A stretch of DNA of 64,000 nucleotides from Filosporella fistucella (lineage: Eukaryota; Ascomycota; Leotiomycetes; Helotiales). The notes under the pieces are model-generated. The model was not told the origin of the DNA. It saw only the letters and a program-made list of their open reading frames with translations, and did no database searches. Position numbers and translations under genes: made by a program. Numbering within the stretch: the first letter of the stretch is position 1; each line of letters starts with the position of its first letter. Positions 24,801 through 38,498 of this stretch are shown piece after piece. Location: positions 1,984,001 to 2,048,000 of the forward strand of contig JAQJZZ010000015.1 of assembly GCA_030077755.1 (NCBI GenBank), read 5' to 3'.

Positions 24801-27800
24801 CCCCTCTCATATAAACATTTCTACTCCTCATCCTCCCCCCCAAACTCCCACATCCCCATCCCGCTCAGGCATCTTCTCACATTCCTCCCCGTGATCCCAA
24901 ACCCCAAGTCGAACCCGAGTCTACAGCAAAGAGATTCACGCTGGCGGGGCGGTGGAGAATAAAAGGTATCAACGCCCGTATCAAATGCCATATTATTCTT
25001 GGAGCCACCTATCAACCTATTGTAGTATGTTTTCCTATCTATCAAGATGCTTGGGTATTCTCCGCTCTGTTTTGCTTTGGCTTTGTGGTGAGGATGTGAT
25101 ATGATGTGCTTTGATGTATTCCATACGACTCGATTTCTTACCATGCGATGATGTGCTTGACTTCTCTACTCCTATATCGCGCTTCAAAGTCATATCACAC
25201 TGGATATGATTATTTGGGGGTCAGATCTGATTCTGGCGACACTTGGCTGAATGAGGGATGCGATCAGTGCCAGGGCAAGACAAGACAAGGCAGGACCTAA
25301 CTGAGATATTGATGGGGCTGCTGGCCGCTGGCCGACTGGGGAAAAATCTCGGGGGGTGGTTGTATCAAGGTTTTGGTACCTGCTTATCTATCCCTCTTTC
25401 TCCATCTCCTTGATTCCCCCGGTTTTCCTCACTTGAATCGAATCAATACCTATCTATATATTCGAGCAAAATATCTATACAAGTAAATCCCTCTTATCCC
25501 TCTTAACCTTCAAACCCCAACACCACCCTCCCTCATCTACGTATCTTCAAACGTCTTCCTTTTCTCCCTCACTATTTTTTTCTTTTCCCCTTCCTGCCTT
25601 ACCCTACATCGCCTCCCCCAACCCGATTCCCCACTCCCTATCGATCAGAAAGTGGGGAATTAAATGATTACATTATGTGACACTAAACTGCACTAGAGAG
25701 CATCTAAACTGTATGTAGTAATAATGGGGAAAATACTGGTTAGAAGAAGGCTGTGTGAGATGTGATGCATAGATGCGCTGATGTGCTTTGTGCTGTGGAA
25801 TGCCAATGAGTGGATGAGAACAGATTTGTGAGATAAGCTGAGAGGAGCTGAAGGTAGAGCTGGAAATTTAATATTTTATCCTAATATCTTACTTCCCTTT
25901 TATCTTTTTCACAACTCCCGCAAACCACCGCGTACGCACGTGTAAAACCACCTTTAATTTCAAAATTCCTTTTTATCTTCAACTTTCAAGCCTAACTTGT
26001 AAATGTCTTGTCTCGGCCTTGCCTTACCCTGCCAGATCTTGCAAAATGCAAACATGAAACTTGTTCATCTGTCTCTGTCTTGACATTAAGCGTTTATGAT
26101 TATTCCACAAACCTATCGCCTCCAATCAATCCACCTATCCCCTCAAGCATACTCAGCCCAGAGCACACTCAGCCCAGCGCATACAGAAACCATATAACTA
26201 CACATATATCCCTTTCCACCGCATGTATTCGTCATTTCCTTCCTTTCTCTTAGGCATCAATATCTAGTCTAATTATGCCTGACCCAATACACAAAGATCC
26301 CCGCATAACCTTAGTATATCTCATGATGAGCATCTTAATCATAGCACTCGGTATTCAATCACTGTTGTTCCTTGCCTATACGTAGCTCCGCCATTTCACC
26401 TCACATCTAAAAACGACTTTCCCATCATCTCTTACACGACTCATTCCCACCCTCTAAAACGTGGGGAATGTCATTCCTCACCTCCTCCTTCACCGCGTGG
26501 GGTAAATCTATATCCCCTCCCTCCACACGCCTCTCATCACACCCTCAAATCACATTATACCAGCGCACCAAAGTCTGGAGTGCAGAAACCTACTTTCCAT
26601 TCTAAAATTTGACGGCTCGTATTTCGTACTCTATGTTCTAGACTGTCCAATGTCTTGATAGGGAAGGTATAGTAAAGCGAAGCAGGTGGAGAAAAGCGGA
26701 GAATAAGGAGGAAGAGAAGAGGTGATAGGAGCGCATAGTGAGAATGTGGGGTAAGTTGTCTCTCTTTCCATAAGTAGATTTTGGAATTTCCGGGTATTAC
26801 TTACTCCATCATTCATGCCAGCCATATACAGACTGCTTTCCCAAGATGTCACATTAGTCTAGTTCATCAATATGTCAAATAACGGTGAGTTGTAGATGTA
26901 AAAGTAGGGAGGTTGAAGCAGGTTATCGCGGTAAGACGGAATGGAAAGTATCGTCTTTTTTCCCTTCCGAGCCTTCCTTTCTCACTGCCAACGGAACAGT
27001 TACTTACCACTTACCTCATACCTCTTTCTGCACTCCACACTCCAACTCTCTCATTCCCCAAGATTTCATAGTAACTTCCCAGCTTCCCAGATTCCAACTC
27101 CTTGGATTCAAGTCTAGACCCCGCCTTCACCACATATTATTCCTTGTATCAAGCCATCGTCCTTATTTCCTCTTTATTCATTTCTTTTTCCCTGAAGAAT
27201 CACTAAACTAAGGTAATACTTACTTCGATCACATCATCAATCAAATCATCGTCAATACAGATAATTTCTTTCCACCGCTATTCCCTCTTCTGGTTTCCAC
27301 CAATTATACATTGAGTATCTTACTCACCGACTTCATTTCTCTCTCTGACCCATCCATCTCGATCCAGAACTATACCCATCAAGTGCCTCTACCTCCATAC
27401 ATCTAACCTTGCTCGGTGTAAAGATACTCCATCCATCTCTTCATCTCCCACATCTATACCGTGACCCAATACCCCGTCCCATCTCATCCCATTCAAACTC
27501 CCGACCCAATCTTCACCGGCATTCATTCCACGGGAGATACCTCGACATGCATGCATAAACCTGGGGAACCTTCCTGCCTACCTTCACCTATTTTCAGCTC
27601 CGCTAGCTCCGTCATCGCTTCCCTACGTCCACGCACCAAGGGAATCGTTGTCAAAGCATCAATAGTGATGCGGTTTCATACGTGTCTTTCAACGATACAA
27701 GGAAGGAAGATCTGGAGCAGCGGCTTTCTGTCCGGGAGTTGTGAAGGTTTCTGGGCGGAGAGTGGAGGATGAGCACCGAGGCGGGGAATTACCGGGAGAT

Positions 27801-30800
27801 GTGCTGATATGCGATGCGGCCTTGGTGAGGCTGAGAACGTCTGTTTGGCTGGCTGTGTCCAGGCCAGGGCGTTGGGAGGCGAGTTTTGAATTGGTGTTAC
27901 ATGGTTTTGAAACTTCGCGTTCTTCGTATATAACCATCATATCACATATCTTTATGAATCTTCTCTCATTCAAAGAGAACTACCTACACAGAATGTCTAC
28001 CGGGAATAATAATATCACCTCCTAGACTTGATAGATAGATAAATAGATACTAGACTCACCCCTCCTAACCCACCACACTAGCCATAGAAGACACGAAGAT
28101 TCCCCGGATCAACTGCCTTGTCCTGCTATGCCCTGCCATGCCATCCCCCTGTCGGGCTTCAAATCCTGAATATTTCGTACTCGAGTCAGACCCACAACTT
28201 CCTACTCCCGACATCGCTATCGTGGCAGATTTGCTATGGCATCATTCTTTTCTGTATCGCAGTGACATTATTGCGATGCGCATCCGTGCACGAGGAGATA
28301 TTGTGAAGCTACGGGGAAAGGTTGCGCGCTCAAATTCAGCATAAGCAGTGCACTATTTGATCTAATTATCTCTTATCTCTAAAAGAATACATTTTAACCC
28401 AAAGTCTACTAAGAAAATTAACTTTCTACCCCAGAATACATCATACCTTTCTCTCTAGCATACTACGTACTATACAAGTTTATACTAGGTACTCTCCTCA
28501 CTCCATACTTTCATAAAGTATAATACGGATTATGACATGACATGATATATCACTCCCAAGAAAAAAGACAGGAATACTCGAATAGGAAACCCTAACTCAG
28601 AGGCCATAAGCGTACGAGTCAGACCTACGTGTTCGAGGAAGGTAATTCGAAGCGCTGGCTGGGGCAATGACGACACACAATTGATGTGTGTATGGAGAAG
28701 AATCGGTGTTTGAGATTTTTTTTTGGTTATTTCTGGAGGATCCACTTTTTTTTGCGCTGAGTGTGTTTTGAGATCTGGTCTGGGGCTATCTACTTCTTTC
28801 TACGGAGTGTCTGAGGAGGGAGAGTGTGTCTAGGTAAGGTACGGTGTAGATATTTGAGGGTATGGAAAGATGAGTGGGGAAATTTGTTTTCTTTCGTTAC
28901 TTAAAAATCTATGGACTGTTGAGGATAATAATGGTGACTTAGGTAACAAGCGGATCTCATTCTCATCTACTTACTCACTTAGAGCAAATCCAAAGAGAAA
29001 AAAAAAGAGATAGAAGCAAGAAAAAAAATGAAGCCGAAATTACATCCCATCCAATGCATCCCCATCCCCATATTTCCACCACAAAAATCTCACCATCAAG
29101 CATGAACATCCATCCATCGGCTTTAATTCTCTTCACCAGCAGCCCCATCCGATACTCCGCTTCCTACTTCCCTCGGCCTTTCTCCAGAATCGCCATGAGC
29201 ATGCTACAGAGGTAGGAAGAGAACTAGTCGTTTGAAGCTAGCGCAGGAACTTCCTCGGTGCGGAAGCGAGATGGATGGGGCGTGCTGGAGAAGGAAGAAA
29301 ATGAATCGGAAGACGGAGAGCCGGGGAGATATCGTGACATGGAGAGCTATTGAATTTAGATGGGGTTAGAGAGAGAGGAAATTTTTGAGGTGATGTTAAG
29401 AGACCCGGTTTTGATAGGGGTTTGAAGGAGTTGGGAGATGGATTATGGGATTTTAATGGGGGATTTGAGTTTTTGGTTATGGTGATGAGTGGAGTGGAGG
29501 GGTAAGGTGGGAGAGGCGCAAATGAAAGATTGATGACGTCTGTGTAACTTTAATACTGGAGATGGAGATAAACCTGGAGATATTGAAGGCATGGAGAGAA
29601 GGATGTAAAACTAGCATATAAGTGGTGGAAATGAAAATGAGATCATGTTTGATAGACAAGATAGATATGGAGAAGCGCTGACTCAGATGAAACTCTTCAA
29701 AGCGCTGCGCTGCGGCAAGACAGAGCTGAAGATAAGGTCGTTAGGATATGAGTGAATGCTCAAGGCAGATAGCTTGTCGTAATAATTAGATTAGGTACTC
29801 ACCTAATTTCCTAAGGTATTGCTCTGACATCTTACGCTGCAACTTGCTTGCCCCAAGTGTGGAGCAAATACGGAGTACGATCAAGACGATAGTGGGGTTT
29901 GAATCTCAGAATCGCATGCAAATTCTTCAGTCTAGATTTTGCGATACTTGGTAACAGCATTGACATGTTCACCGAAAAGCGATAACACATAAGATACCAG
30001 AGTCATGAAGCCTGTATTTGCCCCCAGGTCAAAGAACAGAAAAAACCTACTCTCTCTCAAACCATCCGCGATATGCGCATCAAAGCTCAATCTATTTACC
30101 GCTGATCAAGGCAAATAAAAGAAAAGGAAAGAAGGCCGCATCATCTTTTCGCCCATAGCATACAATGGATGATGGATGTTACGACTCGACACCGCTTTGA
30201 TGTCGCAATGCAATTTTCAACACAATGCCAACAGCACCCAAGAAGTAATCTAAACACACCCAAGAACGACTCACGGCGACTGGCGGGGTCTTCGACAGAC
30301 ATTCTAGAAACATGGGTCGCCCCACATTCTCCACTGAGTTACAGCACAAAGCGGCGGATTGGCGGCTTCAAGTTTCGCCGAAGTAAAGGCTTCAGCTTGT
30401 GTCTAGTGATTTGTAGTATCTCGTTAGATGAAGTAGACAAATCTACTAGTTTTCCGTATCTAAGAGATAATAGATAAGAAGTGGATTTGTTGGAATTAGA
30501 TGAATTTAGATGTAAGGTTCCGAGACCTTGTTAGAGGCCAGATAGGTAAGTTCATGTCAAATAATTACCATGTCCGGCTGGCTTGCCTGGGCTTCCCCAT
30601 TCGATCGGTCCCGTAGATAAGGCTTCCCCCTGATCTCAGCTCAATAATCACTTGGCATTTTCGCCGCCGTGGGGAAAGCAAGAAAGGGGAAGAGCGGAGA
30701 GAGGTGTGTGATCCAGATGTGGAATGGGATTCAAAGTATCCTATCTTTCATTATACCGTAATGCAGATAATGATATCTACACCTCTCCTCACAACCGCTG

Positions 30801-33800
30801 TACATCAACTTTCTTACCTACCTCGAACAAGCCCGCTGACTCGTGTCAGATTCTCATCCTCCCAGTCCCTTAATCCCCAGATATCGAAAGTCTCCTTATT
30901 CCACTTGTGAACACTTTCCAACCAGTCGGTGTCAGCGGAACGTTGTTTGTCTGGAGCAGGAAGGTGACAGCACGGAACAGAACAAGCAAAGGGAGCTGGA
31001 TGTCTGGTCTGGGGGCCTTGAGAGGAAGGGGGGCTGAGTAGACGCCTCATCAAACATAGTGAAATGTGTCGTTTTATTATGCGCCGCCTCGTGAACGTAT
31101 CACAGCGTAACCATGGAAGAGACATTCCTACTTCCGGAATCCAGTCATTGGGCTGCTCATCTCATCTTGTCCGGCAGGCTGGAATAACAAACAAGGATTT
31201 TTGGTGATGCATCTTGCATCCTGAATGAGGAGAAGGACGGAAATAGAGGATGGTGGGTGTGGGGGTTTAATGGTAGGTAAGGTCTGGCAATTGGGTATGG
31301 TTACACGGGTTACACTCGGTATTTCCATTGCTTCCTTTGGGCATGGTAAGGGTAGGGTAACAGTGATAATAGGTAACAGTAACACAGCCCTCGCCCTTAC
31401 CTCACATCACATCACATCACATTTTCAGCACAACCTTACTTACAGCTCACATCATCACCTCATCACAACCTCTCAAATGATGTGATCATAACTGAACTGG
31501 GGAAAGCAAAGACAACGGAAACCTCATCTGCGGGGACCCCCCAAACACGGCCCGTCTCGTCCTGTCAATCCCAAAGCTAAAGCCTAATATTTGCTTTTCC
31601 CATCTAGCATTCCCACACACATAATGCCAACACACCAACAAAAGCATCGTGATCGTCCCTTCTGAAATGAGATGTCCATCCAAGCAAACATCATAACGCT
31701 CAGCCGTGTCGTCTATCCTTTCGTATACTTTGTTTGGAGTAGTGTTGCCCTAACCCTTTTACCACCCGGATCCTAGAGCCTAAGATCCAGCAAGAGCACA
31801 ACAGGCGCCCGAGACGATGCACGGGAGATCAATGCAAAAGCAGAGAGAAGCGAGTCCGACGACCTGGATGCTAAGGATGAGGATAAATTAAACACATACA
31901 CACCAGAGAAAGAATGCCTTGACACATGCCTAAAGAGTATTGTTTCCCCGCCATCGTGTCTTGATTTGGATCCATGGGTGTATTCTGGCTAAATACCTGT
32001 GCCAAAAGGTTGGAACCACCGTTTTATTTTTTTTGCCTTGTCATGTCTAGATTTTTCCTTGGGTCAATTAATTACATTTACCTCCACGCTTCTGTATCCT
32101 CGAAATGCGGAGACGACGGACGATCAGACCCTAGATGTGGAGAAAGAATGAGGTTTGTTGGTTGGACTCGCTGGTGACATGGGGAATAATTCTTCCTTTC
32201 GGTACGCAGGGCCTCGTACCGGATGAATTCAAAGCGGTAATGCGAGATACCCTACAGCTGCTGTAATAGGGAGGCGTTTCTCCCTCCTTTCCTGGGCCAG
32301 ACAAGTTTCCAAGCCAAACCCCAAGCTTGAGAGAGCTCCACAGCATCAGCTTGAAGAATCACCCAAGCCCTTGCCGTCTTTGCAACATGTGAGACGTTTG
32401 AAACACTCTTCTGGCAAATGCGGAGAGCTGTCTTCCGTTCCGTATCAGCAGAAATGAGCGCTGTGAGATATGCAGTTTCCTCCCAGCAAACTGAGTTTTT
32501 TCTTCTTCAGGGCTGTTCATCACATTTGAGGGTAGTGCATTTGATGGGAACGTGGGGGTGAGACTTCTGGATCTGATAGGGAGGTGAACTGGGGTAGAGT
32601 ACGGAGTATCAAATTTTAAATTTGTCTTTAGGACTATTGAACGCACGTGGGTTCTACGGACGGATTATTACATTCAGAGATATGTTTCGGAGGCCTTTCG
32701 CCCGTGGGATATGCGTTCAGCTTACATTCGCGAGCTTGGGGTAGTCCTTCGAAGTAGAATCCCACTTCCCACTCTTTGAAGCGGCTACGTTACTTTATAT
32801 TCGGAGATATCTAACCCCTTTCACCCTCCTTCCTGGGACAGAACCACGCACGTGGGTTAGCATATTCATCCATCTAGATTGGTATTTTATCACCTGATAT
32901 CCTTATCTTCCTCTGTCTCATCTAGGACAAACGGAATATTCTCAGCTCTCTCTGTCCGAGGCTATGCCCGTTTTTCCGAATCTACCCGAGTAAGGAACCA
33001 AGTGAAATGCTCGGTTACCGGGTGAATTATCGGATGCAGGTGGACATGTACATGATACTTGCATGTGCGCTTTGGGATTGCGCAGGTACGATGTAGCAGT
33101 ACTTTGATTTGGAAATGTTCGTCCGAGCCCCAACAGGCATTTGCTAAGCTCAACATTTGCCCTTGGATTTTCATTTGCGGTATTGAAGTTTTTCAATGTG
33201 TGGATTGTCTTATCTTATCTATGCGACGTTGGTTTTTTTGGGCATTTTTCTGCATGTTGATGATTTTTTTCATATTTGCATAATCACATGTCAGCACAGT
33301 TTTCTGATACTTTTGTCCATAATCATCCCTCATCTTCAGCCTCTATTCTCAAATCCACAATTGATCTAAATCCTCCATACTCTCTATATGTCCGCTATCC
33401 ACAATCAATATCAGAGATCAAATTCCCCTTCTTAAAATCTCGCTCAAATTTCCCATTTCCCCCAAGTCTCCACTCCTTCTCCTTCTCCTTCCATCTTCGG
33501 GCCTTCTAAAAAGCTTACTTATCAGCCCCCCATTTCACCGAGCCTCCAATTCTTCACCTCTAGCGTAATTCCGTCGGCAACCGGCCATGTTTGAATCATC
33601 CTTTTTCCACAAAAGCGCCGGCTTCTCCACCTCGGTGACTCCGAGTATCATGCCGGGGCAGCTGGGGTGAGGAGGAACACGTGCAAATTACGAATTTGGG
33701 GTTGATAAGCTAGGCTTTGAAGGAAATGGTAATTGGTGATCAGAGATGGAGTGAGAGGGAGAACAGAGACCACATGTTTGCAGGATTTCAATATGCCGTG

Positions 33801-34260
33801 GGATGTACCGGTACCTCAATCCGAGGATATCTTGCCACAGAACTACGCAAACCCACATCTCCACCACACCGGAGAATTCCCACTCTTCCTTCCCCTTCCC
33901 CCTTTCCTCGGCAAGATACCCACCTCTCAAATGTCGTCATAGCATTTGAAAATTTCTATTTCGGGCTTTTAGATCTCTTGGTTTTGTGCCTTGAGTTGAG
34001 TGGCCGAAGACTGGATTCGAGAGATATACCAACGCTACCGCGGCTGTGGCTGCGTCGGTTGGGAAGTTCGGCGGTTTTTTTTGGGAGTGCTCGGGTATAT
34101 GTTCGGTTGGATTTATGCTGGCTGTTTATTGCCATGGTGAGGTGATATTTGTTGGTAGGAGGATGGTTTGGCATGGGGAGAGCTTGTGAGAGTGGGCGGT
34201 AATGGTTGTGGTAGCTGTTTATTTGTTTCTGCTTTTGCTATTTTCACTGCCGTAGCCGGA
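24801..34260. other. long gene-free region upstream of creA
   Basis: No protein-coding model can be supported in about 9.5 kb. The sequence is rich in CT tracts and in short matches to the CreA core (S-Y-GGGG), for example 24944-24949, 25336-25341, 25629-25634 (reverse), 25652-25657, 26461-26466, 26497-26502 and 27561-27566. Several GTAAGT-like and CTAAC...CAG signals suggest spliced leader exons or noncoding transcripts, but none can be modelled. Confidence 0.4.
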
Positions 34261-34690
34261 CAGGAAGCCGAGATGGCTTCTAGTTTCTTATGTAAGATTC
34301 TACTCCTGTAATACAGAGAAGACTTAGTGAATATTGCATGCCATAGCCTATCTAATATTCTAACGCTATTTCGCCTGTTTTATTAATTCTCGGTATTGAA
34401 TCTGATGTTTCAAATTCCGAGTGAAAACCTGAGATGGCATCTGATTTCCTGTTTTGCAATAGTAAGAGCTCACTCCTACATAGTATAGAGAAGACTTACC
34501 CCCCAGAAATTGGTCCTTATATGTTATCCAATGAATTTTAATACTATTTGATTTTCTTCTTTGTGGCGCCGGTTTTACATTTGATATTACAAGATCCATA
34601 GAGAGAAGTCGGGATGCCACTACGTGGTTTTGCATTTACATAAAAGTATGAGTGAATAGCTGAGATGGTATTAGTTTCTAGGTACTTGTC
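34261..34690. repeat. degenerate tandem repeats around GAGATGGC
   Basis: Three diverged copies of a segment beginning GAGATGG start near 34270, 34431 and 34662. The first two also share ACTCCT, then TACAGAGAAGACTTA or TATAGAGAAGACTTA, and an AATATTCTAA or AATTTTAATACTATTT tail. Unit length varies (161 and 231 bp), so they are old. The origin is unknown. Confidence 0.5.
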
Positions 34691-37379
34691 ATTATCTTTT
34701 CATATTTTAGAAGGATGAGTCGATAATCAGTTGATATTAGATGTATAGATCTGCATTTCGGCTCTATTTTCTACTTTTTTTCAGCTTGCGGTTATTCCTT
34801 CTTCGCTAGGTGAGGTGCCTCCATCAATTGAATAGAGAGCAAACATCCTAGAGACGAGGTTTTACGCAAGCGTGCTTTTGCTTCTTGTCAAGCTATATCA
34901 TAGCAAGCAGAATGTTGAATATCCATTCGCTGTTGTGCCCTCCTAGGCTTTGCGTTACTACGGTCAGCTAAGCAAAATGCTGTAGTAGCACACTAAGGGT
35001 CGCCAGAAATCCTCGACGTCCATGTTGTTATCCTATTTGTCCTTCTATCCAATTCAGCCTTTTGTCCCCTTTCCTTCTGTTACAGTACTCATATCTACCT
35101 CCACCTCACTGGGATCAGGGTCTCGGTCATACCCGAGACCTGGAGGCTGGCGGGAAAGCGGGACAGCATAATGTCTTATACAGCCATAATTTTCTGGCGG
35201 GTTCGTCACAGATACTGCTTGTGAACCAATTTTTGGATGAGGGATATTCTCCGCTGTCAGCCTCCTTTACAGTGGCGTCCACTGACAACGACTCTGATAT
35301 CAGAGAATCTACAAAACAAAGGAAGCCGTTTCAGGTATATCATCGTTACATCCACCTAATTGGGCTGAGGTTTATCACACCTAATTTCGTTCAAGCTAGT
35401 ACTTGTGTATACTCACATCTAGCTACCCATGATGTCCACAAGCAAGATGGCTCAGATGGGCTGAGAGTAAATTTTCCATGGTTTCACAGAAGGCTTTTCA
35501 CATTTGGGTATCATCAACATTAGTATCTAATGCCATTCTTGACCCTAACTCTAATTTTGATTGGTTTTCTGCGGCGCATAAGTTGCGGTCACGATCGTTG
35601 AGGTGCAAGATACCAGACGCCTGGCCTATTCAGCCCAAGCATTCCTAATTAGCAATGCCATCAACATCGATATCGAATCCCGTTCTTGTTTCTTGATACC
35701 GTCTTTCATTTGAAGTAGCAATTCAACCATGAGGGGCACAAGTAAAGACAGGCGGCAAGTGTCTTCTATTTATCAAGCCTTCTCCACGTCGATGGAGAGT
35801 TCAAGCCATGAAGTTGGCTTCTGTTTCTGCTTCTGTCTGTGACTCTCCTCATTTTGGCCACTAGTAGAACCCAACAACCCCAAGCGAGTAGACTGAGAAT
35901 CGTGGAGCAAGCAGAATCACATCTTATCTCATGCACGGATCCACAGAAAGGATTCGGCTCCCATCAAAAACTTCTTCCTGTTGCAAAAGTTGCTTCTTCT
36001 GGATTTTCATCCTCTACATAGGCTCTACTAGCAGCATCTCACAGTATAAGCGAACAGAATGCGACGTAACAAAGAATATGTTTCATCTCTATGCACCTAT
36101 CAGGTCAGAATTCCCGTTTCTATCATTATTATGTGATGTGACTCACCAAGTCTGCTTTTAGCTTCTCCCCACCAACCTGCCCGGCTATAGCCGTCTGAGA
36201 CAAGGGATCAGCATAGCATGGGGAATAAGTCTCAACCCTATATTGCTTTCCTATTTCTTAATTGACAGATTACTACTTCCGAAATGGAAGTCCACCACGT
36301 GTATGGAAAGCTCCATTCCCCGTACCGAACCTGGGTTTGATGCTGTTTTCTGCGTCCGCCTCTCCCAGCAAGCGAGAGGGAGCTGAGACAGCTTTTGCTT
36401 TTTATGCAACGGACTCTTTGCTCGACTGAGGTCTGAGATGAGTGCATATAGGCTCGGATATATTTAGATACTGGTACATCCAGGTGGAAAGAGAATTAGG
36501 TTTGTTCTGCTGTTGAGTAGATGTTGAGGTGAGATTAAGGAAGGGGTTGACGTCATATGTCTGCGGTTTTCTTCTGTTATATAAGGTTTTGCTTTCCCAC
36601 TGAGACGTTCCTCTTTCTTTCCTGCAAGCTGACCTCACGTTACATTTCTCTTATTGCAAACAGACGGCTATCCTAGATGAAATGCAGTGGAATGTTGGTG
36701 TTTGTTGAGGGCTGACTGTTCCGGCGGTATGTACCGTACTAAAAGTGTAACGGGAAGAACTTTGTTTTTACTTTCTGTACACATGACTAGTTTTTTTTTT
36801 TGCTACCGGAGATACATCTCTCGCTTCTACGTTTATTACCAGGCATGGATCAATTTTGGCCCCGAGAAGTATCATTGGAGCGGAGAGGTCTAGTGAGATT
36901 GAATATCTATGCCTCTAAAATAATTCATACACTTACTTGATATCTTGCTGGCATGGAAGCTCCCTACTATATGTTGAAAGGCGCATTCCACTTATCTCCG
37001 AGAATACCTGGTCCTCCAGTGAGACCGTGCTATATTGCTGTCACATCAATATACCTGTGACATGAACTACGAGTAAGCAGATTTTCTACTCATAGCGGTT
37101 TTGAGGCTTAGAATAGCGCGAAGATTTTGCTCATAAATTTCCACCATACCATCCTACATTGCGAGGAGTGCCTTGTTAGCCTAACTGGGTTGGGTTATTG
37201 TACTCTAGCCAGACCTCCCCTGCATCAAGAAAGTAGATCATCTCAACTCAGCCCTACATACTCACCTTGGCCAAACCTAGCACGAATTCAACTCCACGTC
37301 TCATACCACGTCAAATAGCCCAGATCCATCAGCTGGAGCCCTTATATCCTCAAATAGCCTATTCTCAAGTGACAAAATC
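34691..37379. other. gene-free stretch before the tRNA-like units
   Basis: Includes a 153-codon frame at 35062-35523 whose product has no recognisable domain, signal peptide or repeat. I do not call it a gene. No other feature was seen. Confidence 0.4.
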
Positions 37380-37538
37380 GGGGCTATAGCTTAATGGTAA
37401 AGCGTATAGAGCCTTTGCACATCTGAGCAAAATTGGTGGTCACTTCGGAGATACGTGGGGTCGTGGCTTTACAACATCAGTGTTGACGGCATGGTGCGGT
37501 TTCTCTGTGAGATACTGGTTCGAGTCCAATTAGCTCCA
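37380..37538 (+). ncRNA. tRNA-like Pol III unit 1 (disrupted anticodon arm)
   Basis: The ends form a 7-bp acceptor-type stem: GGGGCTA at 37380-37386 with TAGCTCC at 37531-37537 (one G-T pair). A 4-bp D-type stem GCTT/AAGC follows. Box A (TAGCTTAATGGT, from 37387) fits the eukaryotic consensus, and box B (GGTTCGAGTCC, 37517-37527) is a perfect match. A run of five T lies at 37544-37548 as a Pol III stop. The unit is 158 nt, about 86 nt longer than a plain tRNA, with the extra sequence where the anticodon loop should be. TATAG/CTGTG can pair as the anticodon stem, but I find no U33-anticodon pattern, so no amino acid can be assigned. It may be a tRNA relic, a tRNA-derived element or a distinct noncoding RNA. 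Confidence 0.6.
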
Positions 37539-37677
37539 ATTTATTTTTGTCTCTCTTCTTTCTTCTCTTCCGGCCTACTTCATCTCTGCGGCCACTGTCG
37601 CTATGTCACATGTCCCACAACGATTCCATTTGTAAGGCACCTTTATATTTTTAAATAAGCTCTGCTGTACATCAAAT

Positions 37678-37779
37678 GGAGTTATAGCTTAATGGTAAAG
37701 CGCACAGCAACTACAGTACCTGTACATTCAGGGCTAGGTCAAATCTGTTGAGATATTGGTTCGATTCCAGTTAACTCTA
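37678..37779 (+). ncRNA. tRNA-like Pol III unit 2 (disrupted anticodon arm)
   Basis: Related to the unit 300 bp upstream. GGAGTTA (37678-37684) pairs with TAACTCT (37772-37778). The D arm GCTT-AATGGTA-AAGC is identical to that of unit 1. Box A is at 37685-37696 and box B (GGTTCGATTCC) is perfect at 37758-37768. A 5-bp T stem ATTGG/CCAGT encloses TTCGATT. Five T follow at 37788-37792. Length is about 101 nt, giving an insert of roughly 29 nt that contains a small hairpin TACAG-TAC-CTGTA. The anticodon stem CACAG/CTGTT has only four pairs and the loop lacks U33. Shared termini and D arm with a different insert suggest common descent with rapid change of the insert. Confidence 0.6.
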
Positions 37780-37792
37780 ATAATATATTTTT

Positions 37793-38498
37793 GATTTTTG
37801 ATTCTTTTGGTCTTTTTTGAATATCTAGGAGATATTTAAGTAGCATCTCGTTTCAAGGGAACTCTTCGGATCGAGGTGCTGGCTGTATGGTAGTGATAGT
37901 TTTGCTTATGGTAAAGGCGGAGCGAAGAGAAAAAAGCGAGAAAGTATAAAGCGAGAATGGGATAAACTTGTTTCGAAAAGCGGGTAAGATATCATTAAGA
38001 ACTGTCTCGTAATAACAAAGACACATGACTACAAAGAAATAAGCATCAGAGCACATTCAAAGCCGGCATGTCACAGGTTGAGTACAGTAGGATTTAGGAA
38101 GACTTTGTAGCGTATGGAACTGTAACGAGACCATAGGTATGCAATGTGATAAGTGGAGAAAAGATGGGGCTTCACTTTTGTGATTTAGGCAATAGAAGTT
38201 CGGTCCATAGAAATCCAATGTGGTGGAGAGCGGCACGAGTGAGTAGATACAGAGCAAATATTGATGTAGAGTTTTGTGTTCCCGATGAGCCTCTAAAGCT
38301 TGCAGTCACTACCGGAAAGCCCAAGGCCCGTCGTAATTATCAAACCCAGCCCATGATATCAACGTTGAAAACCCAAAGAGTCCTAGAGCCGAATGCCGAA
38401 TACCTAAAACCCAGACCTAATATCCTTTGATACGCTCAAGCCGAATTTCCTGACTATATGCTCAAGATGATCAATTTCGAATCCCGAATATCCATCCT
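37793..38498. other. intergenic, nothing recognised
   Basis: Lies between the tRNA-like units and the stop codon of the secreted-protein gene. Short frames on both strands have no recognisable content. Confidence 0.45.

Noticed and set aside
35062..35523. 153-codon plus-strand frame
   Set aside because: No domain, signal peptide, repeat or splice context; likely chance.
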